A stretch of DNA of 64,000 nt from Enterobacter cloacae subsp. cloacae ATCC 13047. GTDB taxonomy: Bacteria > Pseudomonadota > Gammaproteobacteria > Enterobacterales > Enterobacteriaceae. Made by a program: the position numbers and the translations under genes. The notes under the pieces are model-generated. The model had not been told where the DNA came from. It made no database searches and was given only the letters and a program-made list of their open reading frames with translations. The DNA lies in NCBI RefSeq assembly GCF_000025565.1, contig NC_014121.1, positions 1 through 64,000 of the forward strand. The letters are read 5' to 3'. Of the stretch, positions 1 to 12,757 are shown one piece after another. Numbering within the stretch: the stretch's first letter is position 1; each line of letters begins with the position of its first letter.

Positions 1-12
1 GTGGAGTCCGCC

Positions 13-1410
13 GTGTCACTTTCGCTTTGGCAGCAGTGTCTTGCCCGATTGCAGGATGAGTTACCAGCCACAGAATTCAGTATGTGGATCCGCCCGTTGC
101 AGGCGGAACTGAGCGATAACACGCTGGCTTTGTATGCGCCAAACCGTTTTGTGCTCGATTGGGTAAGGGACAAGTACCTTAATAACATCAACGGACTGCT
201 GAATGATTTCTGCGGGTCAGATGCCCCGCAGCTGCGCTTTGAAGTGGGCACAAAGCCGGTCACCCAGACGGTGCGCGAAACCGTAAACGTGGCAGTGCCT
301 GCTCAGGCGGCACCCGCTCCGGCTCCTCGCGTTGCTCCTGCTGCACGTCCGGGTTGGGATAATGTGCCTGCCCCGGCAGAACCGACCTACCGCTCTAACG
401 TTAACGTCAAACACACCTTCGATAACTTCGTGGAAGGTAAATCGAACCAGCTGGCACGCGCGGCGGCTCGCCAGGTGGCAGACAACCCCGGTGGAGCCTA
501 TAACCCGCTGTTCCTCTATGGCGGCACGGGTCTGGGTAAAACGCACCTTCTGCACGCGGTGGGTAACGGCATTATGGCGCGCAAGCCAAATGCGAAAGTG
601 GTGTATATGCACTCCGAGCGCTTCGTTCAGGACATGGTAAAGGCCCTGCAAAACAATGCGATCGAAGAGTTTAAACGCTATTATCGTTCTGTTGATGCGC
701 TGCTGATCGATGACATTCAGTTCTTTGCGAATAAAGAACGATCGCAGGAGGAGTTTTTCCACACCTTCAATGCGCTGCTGGAAGGTAACCAGCAGATCAT
801 TTTGACCTCGGATCGTTATCCAAAAGAGATCAACGGTGTGGAAGATCGTCTGAAATCCCGCTTCGGCTGGGGCCTGACCGTGGCGATCGAGCCGCCGGAA
901 CTGGAAACCCGCGTCGCGATCCTGATGAAAAAAGCCGATGAGAACGACATTCGCCTGCCGGGTGAAGTGGCGTTCTTTATTGCCAAGCGTCTGCGTTCCA
1001 ACGTTCGTGAGCTGGAAGGGGCGCTGAACCGCGTCATCGCCAATGCCAACTTTACCGGCCGCGCGATCACCATCGATTTTGTGCGTGAAGCGCTGCGCGA
1101 TCTGCTGGCACTGCAGGAAAAACTGGTCACTATCGACAACATTCAGAAGACGGTGGCCGAGTACTACAAAATCAAAGTGGCAGATTTACTGTCTAAACGT
1201 CGTTCCCGCTCGGTGGCGCGCCCGCGTCAGATGGCGATGGCGCTGGCAAAGGAGTTAACCAACCACAGTCTGCCGGAGATCGGCGATGCGTTTGGTGGCC
1301 GTGACCATACGACCGTGCTGCACGCTTGTCGCAAGATTGAGCAGTTACGCGAAGAAAGCCACGACATAAAAGAAGATTTTTCCAATTTAATCAGAACATT
1401 ATCATCGTGA
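13..1410 (+). CDS. dnaA: Chromosomal replication initiator protein DnaA
   Basis: Initiator ATPase that binds DnaA boxes at oriC, melts the origin and loads DnaB; also a transcription factor. The reading frame is open from base 1, but the family start is the GTG at 13, giving [10 protein letters not shown] and about 465 residues, with GGAG at 3-6 as ribosome binding site. Domain I is residues 1 to about 85, followed by a Pro/Ala-rich linker, an AAA+ domain with Walker [10 protein letters not shown] and Walker [10 protein letters not shown], and the C-terminal DNA-binding domain with the signature [13 protein letters not shown]. It is the first gene of dnaA-dnaN-recF-gyrB. Its promoters lie outside the window. 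No oriC-like DnaA-box cluster was seen here; in this family oriC lies elsewhere, near mnmG. Confidence 0.98.
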   Translation: MSLSLWQQCLARLQDELPATEFSMWIRPLQAELSDNTLALYAPNRFVLDWVRDKYLNNINGLLNDFCGSDAPQLRFEVGTKPVTQTVRETVNVAVPAQAAPAPAPRVAPAARPGWDNVPAPAEPTYRSNVNVKHTFDNFVEGKSNQLARAAARQVADNPGGAYNPLFLYGGTGLGKTHLLHAVGNGIMARKPNAKVVYMHSERFVQDMVKALQNNAIEEFKRYYRSVDALLIDDIQFFANKERSQEEFFHTFNALLEGNQQIILTSDRYPKEINGVEDRLKSRFGWGLTVAIEPPELETRVAILMKKADENDIRLPGEVAFFIAKRLRSNVRELEGALNRVIANANFTGRAITIDFVREALRDLLALQEKLVTIDNIQKTVAEYYKIKVADLLSKRRSRSVARPRQMAMALAKELTNHSLPEIGDAFGGRDHTTVLHACRKIEQLREESHDIKEDFSNLIRTLSS

Positions 1411-1414
1411 CGCT

Positions 1415-2515
1415 ATGAAATTTACCGTTGAACGTGAACATTTATTAAAACCGCTGCAACAGGTGAGTGGCCCATTAGGTGGCCGCCCAACGCTGCCTAT
1501 TCTTGGAAACCTGCTGCTTCAGGTCGCGGACGGTACGCTGTCGCTGACCGGCACAGACCTGGAAATGGAAATGATCGCGCGCGTTACGCTGACTCAGCCG
1601 CATGACGCAGGCGCGACCACGGTTCCGGCACGTAAATTCTTTGATATCTGCCGCGGGCTGCCGGAAGGCGCAGAGATCGCGGTGCAGCTGGAAGGCGACC
1701 GCATGCTGGTGCGCTCTGGCCGCAGCCGTTTCTCCCTCTCCACGCTGCCTGCTGCGGACTTCCCGAACCTGGACGACTGGCAAAGTGAAGTCGAATTCAC
1801 CCTGCCGCAGGCGACGATGAAGCGTCTGATTGAAGCCACGCAGTTCTCTATGGCGCACCAGGACGTTCGTTACTATTTAAACGGCATGCTGTTCGAAACC
1901 GAAGGGGAAGAGCTGCGTACCGTGGCCACCGACGGCCACCGTCTGGCGGTCTGTTCCATGCCAATTGGCGACTCACTACCTAACCATTCGGTGATTGTGC
2001 CGCGTAAAGGCGTAATTGAGCTGATGCGTATGCTCGACGGTGGCGACACGCCGCTGCGCGTGCAGATCGGCAGCAACAACATCCGCGCTCACGTGGGCGA
2101 TTTCGTCTTCACATCCAAGCTGGTTGACGGTCGTTTCCCGGATTATCGCCGCGTATTGCCGAAGAACCCGGACAAAACGCTGGAAGCGGGTTGCGATAGC
2201 CTCAAGCAGGCATTTGCCCGTGCGGCCATTCTCTCGAACGAGAAATTCCGCGGTGTGCGCTTGTACGTAAGTGAAAACCAGATCAAAATCACCGCCAACA
2301 ACCCGGAGCAGGAAGAGGCAGAAGAGATTCTGGACGTCACCTACGCCGGGGCTGAGATGGAAATCGGGTTTAACGTCAGCTACGTGCTGGACGTGCTGAA
2401 TGCACTGAAATGCGAGAACGTTCGCATTCTGCTGACTGACTCCGTTTCGAGCGTACAGATTGAAGATGCCGCATCACAGTCGGCTGCGTATGTTGTTATG
2501 CCAATGAGACTGTAA
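1415..2515 (+). CDS. dnaN: DNA polymerase III beta subunit (sliding clamp)
   Basis: Ring-shaped processivity clamp that tethers Pol III and other clamp-binding proteins to DNA. The 366-residue length matches the E. coli clamp and the C terminus ends in the conserved AYVVMPMRL. It starts four bases after the dnaA stop and its TAA overlaps the recF ATG by one base, so the operon is probably translationally coupled. Identified by near identity to the E. coli protein as I remember it; nothing is unusual. Confidence 0.98.
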   Translation: MKFTVEREHLLKPLQQVSGPLGGRPTLPILGNLLLQVADGTLSLTGTDLEMEMIARVTLTQPHDAGATTVPARKFFDICRGLPEGAEIAVQLEGDRMLVRSGRSRFSLSTLPAADFPNLDDWQSEVEFTLPQATMKRLIEATQFSMAHQDVRYYLNGMLFETEGEELRTVATDGHRLAVCSMPIGDSLPNHSVIVPRKGVIELMRMLDGGDTPLRVQIGSNNIRAHVGDFVFTSKLVDGRFPDYRRVLPKNPDKTLEAGCDSLKQAFARAAILSNEKFRGVRLYVSENQIKITANNPEQEEAEEILDVTYAGAEMEIGFNVSYVLDVLNALKCENVRILLTDSVSSVQIEDAASQSAAYVVMPMRL

Positions 2516-3588
2516 TGTCGCTCACCCGTCTGTTGATCCGCGACTTTCGCAATATCGAAAGCGCGGATCTCGCTTTATCCCCTGGCTTTAACTTCCTGGT
2601 TGGCGCAAACGGCAGCGGCAAAACCAGCGTGCTTGAAGCCATCTATACGCTCGGCCATGGCCGGGCGTTTCGCAGTTTGCAGATTGGTCGCGTGATTCGC
2701 CACGAACAGGAATCCTTTGTCCTGCACGGGCGTTTGCAGGGTGAGGAGCGGGAAACCGCCATTGGCCTGACCAAAGACAAGCAGGGCGACAGCAAGGTGC
2801 GCATCGACGGTACCGACGGCCACAAAGTGGCGGAGCTGGCGCTGCTGATGCCGATGCAGCTGATCACGCCGGAGGGGTTTACTTTACTCAACGGCGGCCC
2901 CAAATACAGAAGAGCGTTCCTCGACTGGGGATGCTTTCACAACGAAGCCGGTTTCTTTAACGCCTGGAGCAACCTGAAGCGTCTGCTTAAGCAGCGTAAC
3001 GCCGCATTGCGCCAGGTCACGCGCTACGCCCAGCTGCGCCCGTGGGACATGGAATTAATTCCTCTTGCGGAACAAATCAGCCGCTGGCGTGCCGAATACA
3101 GCGCAGGCATCGCCGAAGATATGGCCGACACCTGCAAACAGTTTTTACCTGAATTTTCTCTCACCTTCTCCTTCCAGCGCGGCTGGGAAAAAGAGACGGA
3201 TTATGCCGAGGTGCTGGAGAGAAACTTCGAGCGCGACCGTATGTTGACCTACACCGCGCACGGACCGCACAAGGCGGATTTCCGCATTCGTGCTGACGGT
3301 GCGCCGGTAGAAGACACCCTGTCGCGCGGGCAGCTCAAGCTCCTGATGTGCGCGCTGCGCCTGGCGCAGGGGGAGTTCCTCACCCGCGAAAGCGGGCGAC
3401 GCTGCCTGTACCTGATAGATGATTTTGCCTCGGAACTTGACGACGCGCGGCGCGGGCTGCTTGCCAGCCGCCTGAAAGCCACGCAGTCGCAGGTTTTCGT
3501 CAGCGCCATTAGCGCTGAACACGTTATGGACATGTCGGACGAAAATTCGAAGATGTTTACCGTGGAAAAGGGTAAAATAACGGATTAA
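2515..3588 (+). CDS. recF: DNA replication/repair ATPase RecF
   Basis: SMC-like ATPase of the RecFOR pathway that helps load RecA at single-strand gaps and supports SOS induction. The 357 residues include Walker [10 protein letters not shown] near residue 30, the ABC-type signature region around [16 protein letters not shown], and a Walker B-like [12 protein letters not shown]. The ATG overlaps the last base of the dnaN stop codon. Length and sequence match E. coli RecF. Confidence 0.97.
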   Translation: MSLTRLLIRDFRNIESADLALSPGFNFLVGANGSGKTSVLEAIYTLGHGRAFRSLQIGRVIRHEQESFVLHGRLQGEERETAIGLTKDKQGDSKVRIDGTDGHKVAELALLMPMQLITPEGFTLLNGGPKYRRAFLDWGCFHNEAGFFNAWSNLKRLLKQRNAALRQVTRYAQLRPWDMELIPLAEQISRWRAEYSAGIAEDMADTCKQFLPEFSLTFSFQRGWEKETDYAEVLERNFERDRMLTYTAHGPHKADFRIRADGAPVEDTLSRGQLKLLMCALRLAQGEFLTRESGRRCLYLIDDFASELDDARRGLLASRLKATQSQVFVSAISAEHVMDMSDENSKMFTVEKGKITD

Positions 3589-3598
3589 CCCAAGTTGA

Positions 3599-6028
<2,430 letters not shown>

Positions 6029-6048
6029 TCGTTGTTATACAGCTCGAT

Positions 6049-6996
6049 TCAGGCCGCGCATTTAGCGCGGCTTTTTTTTGGCTCAGGCATATCCAGCGAC
6101 AGCACTGACGGTAAACGGCTGGCAAGCGTATCGATGGCAATTCTGACTCTGAGTGGCAGATGCGGCGTCTGTTGCCAGACTGCATGAACGTCGAAGCGTA
6201 CGTCCGGCGCCTGCTTTAAAAGCGGGATGAGTTTCCCCTGCTGTATTTCTCTGCGGGCCATCCAGCAGGGCAACCATGCAATGCCGTATCCTGCCAGCGC
6301 TGCGTCGCAAATCGCCTGCAAATCATCCATATTGAGGGATGAGCGGGGAGTAAAGGTGTGCGATCTCCCTTCGTTATCCATTAGCTGCCAGGGTAACACT
6401 CTGCCTGCTCGCAGATAGTTAATGGCAGTATGGTGGGGTAAATCAGCAACGGTGTCTGGCTGACCGCTTTTTTGCAGATATTCTGGCGCAGCACACAGCA
6501 CCATGCGGTGTTCTCCCAGCCTTCTGACGACCAGAACGCTACTGTCCTGCAGCGTGCCGTTGCGCACCGCCATATCAAACCCTTCCTCTACGAGATCCAC
6601 CACGCGGTCGCTGAATGACATTTCCAGTTCAAGACCGGGATGTTCCTGCGCCAGTTCTATCAGCAGTGGCGCGACGCACTGGCGACCAAACAGCACCGGC
6701 ATGGCCACACGCAGGCGGCCGCTGATCTGCTGCTTCCCCGTTTCCAGCAGCGACTCCGCGCCCCTAATCTCCTCCAGCGCACGCAGGCAGCGCTCGTAAA
6801 AAAGCGCCCCGTTATCGGTCAGGCTTTGGCTGCGGGTGGTGCGGTGAAACAGACGGACTCCCAGCCGCTCTTCCAGTCGAGCGATGCTTTTTCCCACCGC
6901 GGAGCGCGACAAATGCAGGCGGATCGCGGCCTGCGCAAAACTGCCCGCCTCCACGGCGGCCACGAAAACGGGAATATCCTTCAGCGTACTGGTCAT
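6049..6996 (-). CDS. LysR-family transcriptional regulator
   Basis: A 315-residue LysR-type regulator with an N-terminal winged helix-turn-helix (residues about 5-60, FAQAAIRLHLSRSAVGKSIARLEERLGVRLFHR is the recognition region, centred on SRSAVGKSIARLEE) and a periplasmic-binding-like effector domain. It is divergent from the dehydrogenase at 7107, with 110 bp between them, so it probably controls that gene and itself; the ligand is unknown. The last codons (AKKSRAKCAA region) are encoded by the gyrB terminator, giving a lysine-rich tail. E. coli K-12 has yidB at this position instead. Confidence 0.9.
   Translation of the reverse strand: MTSTLKDIPVFVAAVEAGSFAQAAIRLHLSRSAVGKSIARLEERLGVRLFHRTTRSQSLTDNGALFYERCLRALEEIRGAESLLETGKQQISGRLRVAMPVLFGRQCVAPLLIELAQEHPGLELEMSFSDRVVDLVEEGFDMAVRNGTLQDSSVLVVRRLGEHRMVLCAAPEYLQKSGQPDTVADLPHHTAINYLRAGRVLPWQLMDNEGRSHTFTPRSSLNMDDLQAICDAALAGYGIAWLPCWMARREIQQGKLIPLLKQAPDVRFDVHAVWQQTPHLPLRVRIAIDTLASRLPSVLSLDMPEPKKSRAKCAA
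6053..6079 (+). terminator. gyrB rho-independent terminator
   Basis: A 7-bp GC stem (GCCGCGC/GCGCGGC, loop ATTTA) is followed by eight T residues. It ends the dnaA-gyrB operon. The same bases encode the last residues of the convergent LysR gene. Confidence 0.92.
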
Positions 6997-7106
6997 GGAT
7001 TGTTTCCATTATGGCGTCAATAGTGGGAAAAGTTATCGCCACTGGCAACAAGGAGTCAACGGTAGACTGTCGATACTGAAGCTTATTTAACGGCAGGAGA
7101 AAAACA

Positions 7107-8132
7107 ATGGCAGAGACAATGCAACGCTGGTCAATGAACGCTCTCGGACGGGAGAATCTTAAACTCACCCAGGAACCTGTTCCGAAGCCAGGTCCAGGCG
7201 AAGTGCGCGTGCGGGTGAATGCCGTTGCGCTCAACTATCGCGATAAAATGGTGATTGAAGGCATGATGCCGATCCCGCTTTCCTTCCCGTTCACACCGGC
7301 GTCTGACATGGCCGGCGTGGTGGACAGCATTGGTGAAGGCGTGACGCGTTTTCAACCCGGCGCTCGCGTCATCTCGACGTTCTTCCCGGAGTGGATCGAC
7401 GGCAGGCCGCAGGCGGATGCCCGTCATTTGCCCTATAAAACGAGCGGAGGGTACTTCCCGGGGATGCTGGCTGAGTACGTGATCGTGAATGAAAACGGGC
7501 TGGTGGCCGCTCCGGAAACCCTGGATGACGTTGAGGCCAGCACATTACCTTGTGCAGGGCTAACCGCCTGGTTTGCGCTGGTGGAGCGCGGGAACTTGCG
7601 AGCCGGACAATCGGTGCTGGTACAAGGCACCGGCGGGGTGGCGATTTTCGCACTGCAAATTGCAAAAGCACTCGGTGCAGAGGTTTACGTGACCTCGGGG
7701 AGTGATGAAAAGCTGGCGCGGGCCAAAAAACTGGGAGCCGATCGGGGTATCAACCGGCTGAAAGGCGACTGGGCTGAAGCGCTTTTAACGCTGACTCAGG
7801 ATCGCGGCATTGACCACATTATTGAAACCGTGGGGGGAGAAAACTTGCAGCACTCCCTGCGTGCCGTTGCCGTTCATGGACGCATCTCGGTGATTGGCGT
7901 GCTGGCCGGGAGCGAGATTACGCTATCAGCGGGTGAGTTGTTGCTGAAATCCCCGGTTATTCAGGGGATTGGTGTCGGGCATCGCCGTGCGCTGGAAGAG
8001 TTTGTCCGCGCCGTGGAGGTGACAGGGCTGAAACCGGTCATTGAGCAGCGCTACCGTTTTGACCAGCTGGAGCAGGCGCTGGAACACCTCGATCGCGGCG
8101 CGTTTGGTAAAATCGTCCTCACCCGCGAGTGA
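7107..8132 (+). CDS. NAD(P)-dependent medium-chain dehydrogenase (quinone oxidoreductase-like)
   Basis: A 341-residue member of the medium-chain dehydrogenase/reductase superfamily: N-terminal GroES-like fold, then a Rossmann fold with VLVQGTGGVAIFALQIAK for dinucleotide binding. Zinc-dependent alcohol dehydrogenases carry a GxC..H motif in the N-terminal domain; here the equivalent stretch reads ALNYRDKMVIEG, and the structural four-cysteine zinc lobe is absent, which fits zinc-independent quinone- or enoyl-reductases. A good ribosome site (GGCAGGAG) precedes the ATG. It is divergent from a LysR regulator that likely controls it. The substrate cannot be told from sequence. Confidence 0.88.
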   Translation: MAETMQRWSMNALGRENLKLTQEPVPKPGPGEVRVRVNAVALNYRDKMVIEGMMPIPLSFPFTPASDMAGVVDSIGEGVTRFQPGARVISTFFPEWIDGRPQADARHLPYKTSGGYFPGMLAEYVIVNENGLVAAPETLDDVEASTLPCAGLTAWFALVERGNLRAGQSVLVQGTGGVAIFALQIAKALGAEVYVTSGSDEKLARAKKLGADRGINRLKGDWAEALLTLTQDRGIDHIIETVGGENLQHSLRAVAVHGRISVIGVLAGSEITLSAGELLLKSPVIQGIGVGHRRALEEFVRAVEVTGLKPVIEQRYRFDQLEQALEHLDRGAFGKIVLTRE

Positions 8133-8246
8133 GTCAACGTTCCCCGGGATTGCGGAAAAAGGGGTTTTCTGTTGCGCAATGTAGCTCTATTTTTGTGTGC
8201 TTAATCGCGTTAGCATGAGGTAGCACTCATTTATCCCGGGGACCTC

Positions 8247-9059
8247 ATGGCTATCAAACTCATTGCAATCGATATGGACGGCACGTTGCTGCTGCCAGAC
8301 CACACTATCTCTCCAGCCGTTAAAAACGCAATCGCCGCGGCGCGCGCAAAGGGCGTGAATGTGGTACTGACCACCGGGCGTCCGTATGCGGGCGTGCACA
8401 GCTACCTCAAAGAGCTACACATGAATCAGCCGGGCGATTACTGCATCACCTATAACGGCGCGCTGGTGCAGAAAGCGGCGGACGGCAGCACGGTTGCGCA
8501 AACCGCGCTGAATTACGATGACTATCTGTTCCTAGAAAAACTGTCCCGTGAAGTCGGGTCTCACTTCCACGCGCTCGATCGTACAACGCTCTACACCGCT
8601 AACCGCGACATCAGCTATTACACCGTGCACGAATCATATGTCGCCACCATTCCGCTGGTGTTCTGTGAAGCAGAAAAAATGGATCCGAACACTCAGTTCC
8701 TGAAAGTGATGATGATCGATGAGCCTGAGGTCCTCGATAAAGCCATTGCGCGCATCCCGGCGGAGGTCAAAGAGAAATACACCGTGCTGAAAAGCGCGCC
8801 GTACTTCCTCGAAATCCTCGATAAACGCGTCAATAAGGGCACCGGCGTGAAGTCGCTTGCCGACGCGCTGGGCATTAAGCCTGAAGAGATCATGGCCCTG
8901 GGCGATCAGGAAAACGACATCGCAATGATTGAATACGCGGGTATGGGCGTGGCGATGGAAAACGCCATCCCGTCAGTGAAAGAAGTGGCGAACTTCGTCA
9001 CCAAATCTAACCTGGAAGACGGCGTGGCTTACGCGATTGAGAAATTTGTCCTCTCCTAA
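8247..9059 (+). CDS. yidA: HAD-family sugar phosphatase YidA
   Basis: Cof-type haloacid dehalogenase-like phosphatase of 270 residues. The N terminus has the nucleophile motif DMDGTLL, the middle has the C2 cap typical of the Cof subfamily, and the C terminus has the metal-binding motif GDQENDIAMIEYAG. E. coli YidA hydrolyses several phosphorylated sugars in vitro. It is nearly identical to E. coli YidA. It stands alone with its own terminator; E. coli yidX, normally between yidA and dgoR, is missing. Confidence 0.96.
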   Translation: MAIKLIAIDMDGTLLLPDHTISPAVKNAIAAARAKGVNVVLTTGRPYAGVHSYLKELHMNQPGDYCITYNGALVQKAADGSTVAQTALNYDDYLFLEKLSREVGSHFHALDRTTLYTANRDISYYTVHESYVATIPLVFCEAEKMDPNTQFLKVMMIDEPEVLDKAIARIPAEVKEKYTVLKSAPYFLEILDKRVNKGTGVKSLADALGIKPEEIMALGDQENDIAMIEYAGMGVAMENAIPSVKEVANFVTKSNLEDGVAYAIEKFVLS

Positions 9060-9078
9060 CAGTCGCCCTTAATCATCA

Positions 9079-9106
9079 GCCTCGGTTATCAACCGGGGCT
9101 TTTTTT
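9079..9106 (+). terminator. yidA rho-independent terminator
   Basis: A 9-bp stem, GCCTCGGTT/AACCGGGGC with one G-T pair and loop ATC, is followed by seven T residues. Confidence 0.9.
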
Positions 9107-9145
9107 GGCCCTGAGTTTATTGAATTGTTCTTTTTGTGATCTGGA

Positions 9146-9177
9146 TTGTAGTACAACATTAATTGATTGTACTACAT
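9146..9177. promoter_or_regulatory. Tandem DgoR operators upstream of the dgo operon
   Basis: Two palindromic sites, TTGTAGTACAA (9146-9156) and TTGTACTACAT (9167-9177), lie 21 bp apart centre to centre, about two helical turns. They match the TTGTA(G/C)TACA(A/T) element described for E. coli DgoR, a GntR/FadR-type repressor released by D-galactonate. They are about 110 bp upstream of dgoR, where they would control the whole operon. Confidence 0.85.
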
Positions 9178-9285
9178 TGTCACCACAGCAAAGGCGAAAG
9201 GCCTCACGTTTGTACTGCAAAAGTGAGGCGAAATTCAGCGGTCGCGGTAAAGTAGTGATGGACTTACAGAGCACAAGGACTCTCC

Positions 9286-9975
9286 ATGACTCTCAATAAA
9301 ACCGATCGCATTGTCATCACGCTGGGTACACAGATTGTGGGTGGCAAATATGTTCCCGGCTCGCCGCTGCCGGCAGAGGCAGAACTGTGTGAGGAGTTTG
9401 AAACCTCCCGCAACATCATCCGGGAAGTGTTCCGTTCGCTGATGGCGAAGCGGCTGATTGAAATGAAACGCTATCGCGGCGCGTTTGTTGCCCCGCGCAA
9501 CCAGTGGAACTACCTCGATACCGATGTTCTGCAGTGGGTACTGGAAAACGATTACGACCCGCGGCTGATTGGCGCCATGAGCGAGGTACGAAACCTGGTA
9601 GAACCGGCTATCGCCCGCTGGGCGGCAGAGCGCGCCACCTCAGGTGACCTGGCGCAGATTGAGTCGGCGCTGAACGACATGATCGCCAATAACCAGAACC
9701 GTGAGGCATTTAACGAGGCGGATATTCGCTACCACGAGGCGGTACTGCAGTCGGTGCATAACCCGGTCTTACAGCAGCTTAGCGTGGCGATCAGCTCGCT
9801 ACAGCGAGCAGTATTTGAACGTACCTGGATGGGTGATGAGGCCAATATGCCAAAAACGCTCCAGGAACATAAAGCGCTGTTCGATGCGATACGGCATCAG
9901 GACGGCGATGCGGCAGAGCAGGCGGCGCTCACCATGATTGCCAGCTCAACACGAAGGCTGAAGGAAATCACATGA
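9286..9975 (+). CDS. dgoR: D-galactonate-responsive GntR repressor DgoR
   Basis: FadR-subfamily GntR repressor of the D-galactonate operon, 229 residues. The N-terminal winged helix includes PLPAEAELCEEFETSRNIIREVFRSL (key helix around SRNIIREVFRSL), followed by an all-helical FCD effector domain whose acidic and histidine residues bind metal and ligand. Almost identical to E. coli DgoR. Its stop overlaps the dgoK ATG (ATGA), so regulator and enzymes are one transcript under autoregulation by the tandem sites upstream. Confidence 0.97.
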   Translation: MTLNKTDRIVITLGTQIVGGKYVPGSPLPAEAELCEEFETSRNIIREVFRSLMAKRLIEMKRYRGAFVAPRNQWNYLDTDVLQWVLENDYDPRLIGAMSEVRNLVEPAIARWAAERATSGDLAQIESALNDMIANNQNREAFNEADIRYHEAVLQSVHNPVLQQLSVAISSLQRAVFERTWMGDEANMPKTLQEHKALFDAIRHQDGDAAEQAALTMIASSTRRLKEIT

Positions 9976-10850
9976 CATCACGCTACATCGCAATTGACTG
10001 GGGATCGACCAATCTGCGCGCCTGGCTGTACCAGGGCGAGCAGTGCCTGGAGAGCAGGCAATCAGAAGCAGGCGTGACGCGTCTGAACGGAAAATCCCCC
10101 GAGGCGGTGTTAGCAGAGGTCACACAAAACTGGCGCGACAGCGCCACGCCCGTGGTGATGGCGGGGATGGTGGGCAGCAACGTGGGCTGGAAAATCGCGC
10201 CTTATCTGCCTGTTCCTGTCTCTTTCTCCGCCATTGGCAAGCAGTTAACGTCCGTTGGCGACAATATCTTGATTGTTCCCGGTTTGTGCGTCTCGCGCGA
10301 CGATAACCATAACGTGATGCGCGGTGAAGAGACACAGCTGCTCGGTGCGCGCACGCTTTCTCCTTCTTCTGTCTACGTCATGCCCGGCACGCACTGCAAG
10401 TGGGTCCAGGCAGATGCAGAGCATATCCACGATTTTCGCACCGTAATGACCGGCGAATTGCACCATTTGCTGCTTAATCATTCGCTGTTGGGGGCCGGTT
10501 TACCGGAGCAGGTTCCGTCGCCGGAGGCGTTTGCTGCTGGCCTTGCTCGTGGGATCGCTTTTCCTGATGTTTTGCCGCAACTTTTTGAGGTTCGCGCCTC
10601 GCACGTGCTGGGAAATCTCCCGCGCGAGCAGGTCAGCGAGTTTCTTTCTGGCCTGCTGATTGGCGCAGAAGTCGCCAGCATGCGTGAGTTCGTCGGGTGC
10701 GAGCAGGCTGTCACGATTGTCGCTGGTGCAGCGCTGACGTCGCGCTACGAGCAGGCGTTTCGCGCGATTGGCCGTGAAGTATCAACGGTATCCGGCGACA
10801 CGGCATTTCAGGCAGGAATAAGGAGCATCGCTCATGCAGTGGCAAACTAG
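9972..10850 (+). CDS. dgoK: 2-dehydro-3-deoxygalactonokinase DgoK
   Basis: Phosphorylates 2-keto-3-deoxygalactonate to the 6-phosphate, the second step of the De Ley-Doudoroff-type D-galactonate pathway. 292 residues with the N-terminal phosphate-binding motif IAIDWGSTNLRAWL of the ASKHA-like family, and a central YVMPGTHCKWV motif. It overlaps dgoR by four bases and dgoA by 17 bases. Confidence 0.96.
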   Translation: MTSRYIAIDWGSTNLRAWLYQGEQCLESRQSEAGVTRLNGKSPEAVLAEVTQNWRDSATPVVMAGMVGSNVGWKIAPYLPVPVSFSAIGKQLTSVGDNILIVPGLCVSRDDNHNVMRGEETQLLGARTLSPSSVYVMPGTHCKWVQADAEHIHDFRTVMTGELHHLLLNHSLLGAGLPEQVPSPEAFAAGLARGIAFPDVLPQLFEVRASHVLGNLPREQVSEFLSGLLIGAEVASMREFVGCEQAVTIVAGAALTSRYEQAFRAIGREVSTVSGDTAFQAGIRSIAHAVAN

Positions 10851-11451
10851 TCTTCCCCTTATCGCAATCTTGCGCGGCATTACCCCCGACGAGGCGCTGG
10901 CGCACGTCGGTGCCGTGATCGACGCCGGATTCGACGCGGTGGAAATCCCGCTCAACTCCCCCGAATGGGAAAAAAGTATTCCGACAGTGGTAGAGGCCTT
11001 TGGTGATAAAGCGCTGATTGGCGCAGGAACCGTCTTGCAGCCGGAGCAGGTGGAGAGGCTGGCAAAGATGGGCTGCAAGCTCATCGTCACCCCCAACATC
11101 AACCCCGAGGTGATCCGCCGCGCGGTGAGCCATGGAATGACCGTGTGTCCAGGATGCGCGACGGCAACCGAAGCCTTTACCGCCCTCGAGGCGGGTGCGC
11201 AGTCGCTCAAAATTTTCCCCTCTTCGGCCTTTGGTCCTGACTATATCAAAGCACTGAAAGCGGTCTTGCCCGCCAGCGTGCCGGTCTTTGCCGTGGGCGG
11301 CGTGACGCCAGAAAACCTGGCGCAGTGGATTAACGCCGGTTGTGTGGGCGCGGGGCTGGGCAGCGATCTCTATCGCGCCGGACAGTCCGTTGAGCGTACC
11401 GCGCAGCAGGCGGCAGCATTTGTGAAAGCGTATCGAGAGGCAGTGCAATGA
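10834..11451 (+). CDS. dgoA: 2-dehydro-3-deoxy-6-phosphogalactonate aldolase DgoA
   Basis: Class I aldolase that cleaves KDPGal to pyruvate and glyceraldehyde 3-phosphate. 205 residues folding as a TIM barrel of the KDPG aldolase family; the Schiff-base lysine is in [11 protein letters not shown] and the catalytic glutamate is in [11 protein letters not shown]. It overlaps dgoK and its stop overlaps the dgoD ATG (ATGA), which suggests translational coupling through the three enzymes. Confidence 0.96.
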   Translation: MQWQTSLPLIAILRGITPDEALAHVGAVIDAGFDAVEIPLNSPEWEKSIPTVVEAFGDKALIGAGTVLQPEQVERLAKMGCKLIVTPNINPEVIRRAVSHGMTVCPGCATATEAFTALEAGAQSLKIFPSSAFGPDYIKALKAVLPASVPVFAVGGVTPENLAQWINAGCVGAGLGSDLYRAGQSVERTAQQAAAFVKAYREAVQ

Positions 11452-12596
11452 AAATAACCAAACTCACCACGTACCGTTTACCCCCGCGCTGGATGTTCCT
11501 GAAAATCGAAACCGATGAAGGCGTGGTTGGCTGGGGTGAACCGGTGATAGAAGGGCGCGCACGCACCGTGGAGGCCGCGGTGCATGAACTGGGGGAATAC
11601 CTGATTGGTCAGGATCCGGCACGCATTAACGACCTGTGGCAGGTGATGTACCGGGCGGGCTTTTATCGCGGTGGCCCAATCCTGATGAGCGCCATCGCCG
11701 GTATTGACCAGGCGCTGTGGGATATCAAAGGCAAAGTGCTGAATGCCCCGGTCTGGCAGCTGATGGGCGGCCTGGTACGCGACAAAATCAAAGCCTACAG
11801 CTGGGTGGGTGGCGACCGCCCTGCGGAAGTGATCGACGGCATTACGCAGCTGCGCAATATCGGCTTCGATACTTTTAAGCTTAACGGCTGTGAAGAGATG
11901 GGCGTGATTGACAACTCGCGCGCGGTGGACCGGGCGGTGAATACCGTGGCGCAAATCCGTGAAGCTTTCGGTAACGAGATTGAGTTTGGTCTGGACTTCC
12001 ACGGACGCGTCAGTGCGCCAATGGCCAAAGTGCTGATTAAAGAGCTGGAGCCATATCGTCCGCTGTTTATTGAAGAGCCCGTCCTGGCCGAGCAGGCGGA
12101 GTACTATCCGAAACTGGCTGAACAGACCCATATTCCTATCGCCGCGGGTGAGCGTATGTTCTCGCGCTTCGAGTTCAAACGCGTGCTGGAGGCAGGCGGT
12201 ATTGCGATCCTGCAACCGGATCTCTCCCATGCGGGCGGTATCACCGAATGCTACAAAATTGCCGGGATGGCAGAAGCCTACGATGTGGCGCTGGCGCCGC
12301 ACTGTCCGCTGGGGCCCGTTGCGCTGGCGGCCTGCCTGCACGTGGATTTTGTCTCCCGCAATGCCGTGTTCCAGGAACAGAGCATGGGTATTCACTATAA
12401 CAAGGGCGCGGAATTGCTCGACTTTGTGAAAAACAAAGAAGACTTCAGCATGGAAGGCGGTTTCTTCAAACCATTAATGAAGCCGGGCCTTGGCGTGGAC
12501 ATTGACGAAGCCAAAGTCATTGAGCTCAGTAAAAATGCGCCGGACTGGCGTAACCCGCTGTGGCGTCATGAAGATGGCTCCGTAGCCGAGTGGTAA
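11448..12596 (+). CDS. dgoD: D-galactonate dehydratase DgoD
   Basis: Mg-dependent enolase-superfamily enzyme making 2-keto-3-deoxy-D-galactonate, the first catabolic step. 382 residues. The family's metal ligands and catalytic residues can be seen: Asp and His in [10 protein letters not shown], Glu in FIEEPVLAE, Glu in [12 protein letters not shown], and the second catalytic His in [10 protein letters not shown]. Length and sequence match E. coli DgoD. A REP-type repeat separates it from dgoT, which often tunes the expression of the downstream transporter. Confidence 0.97.
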   Translation: MKITKLTTYRLPPRWMFLKIETDEGVVGWGEPVIEGRARTVEAAVHELGEYLIGQDPARINDLWQVMYRAGFYRGGPILMSAIAGIDQALWDIKGKVLNAPVWQLMGGLVRDKIKAYSWVGGDRPAEVIDGITQLRNIGFDTFKLNGCEEMGVIDNSRAVDRAVNTVAQIREAFGNEIEFGLDFHGRVSAPMAKVLIKELEPYRPLFIEEPVLAEQAEYYPKLAEQTHIPIAAGERMFSRFEFKRVLEAGGIAILQPDLSHAGGITECYKIAGMAEAYDVALAPHCPLGPVALAACLHVDFVSRNAVFQEQSMGIHYNKGAELLDFVKNKEDFSMEGGFFKPLMKPGLGVDIDEAKVIELSKNAPDWRNPLWRHEDGSVAEW

Positions 12597-12599
12597 ATC

Positions 12600-12665
12600 G
12601 CCGGATGGCGCTACGCTTATCCGGCCTACTCTCTCGTAGGCCCGGTAAGCGAAGCGCCACCGGGC
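12600..12665. repeat. REP/BIME element between dgoD and dgoT
   Basis: Two oppositely oriented REP palindromes, one built on CCGGATGGCG...ATCCGG and one on CCCGGTAAGCG...CACCGGG, are separated by CTACTCTCTCGTAGG. The form matches enterobacterial BIMEs, which can stabilise upstream mRNA and bind gyrase or IHF. Confidence 0.85.
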
Positions 12666-12757
12666 AATAAAAACGTACATACAAAAATATAACCCTCTGT
12701 AAATTACAGGGCATGGTGAGCGGCTTCGCTATGCCCAAAATCTGGAGACAGATTGCG

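Noticed and set aside
1..12. GTG at position 1 as dnaA start
   Set aside because: These bases contain the conserved GGAG ribosome site; the conserved protein begins at the GTG at 13.
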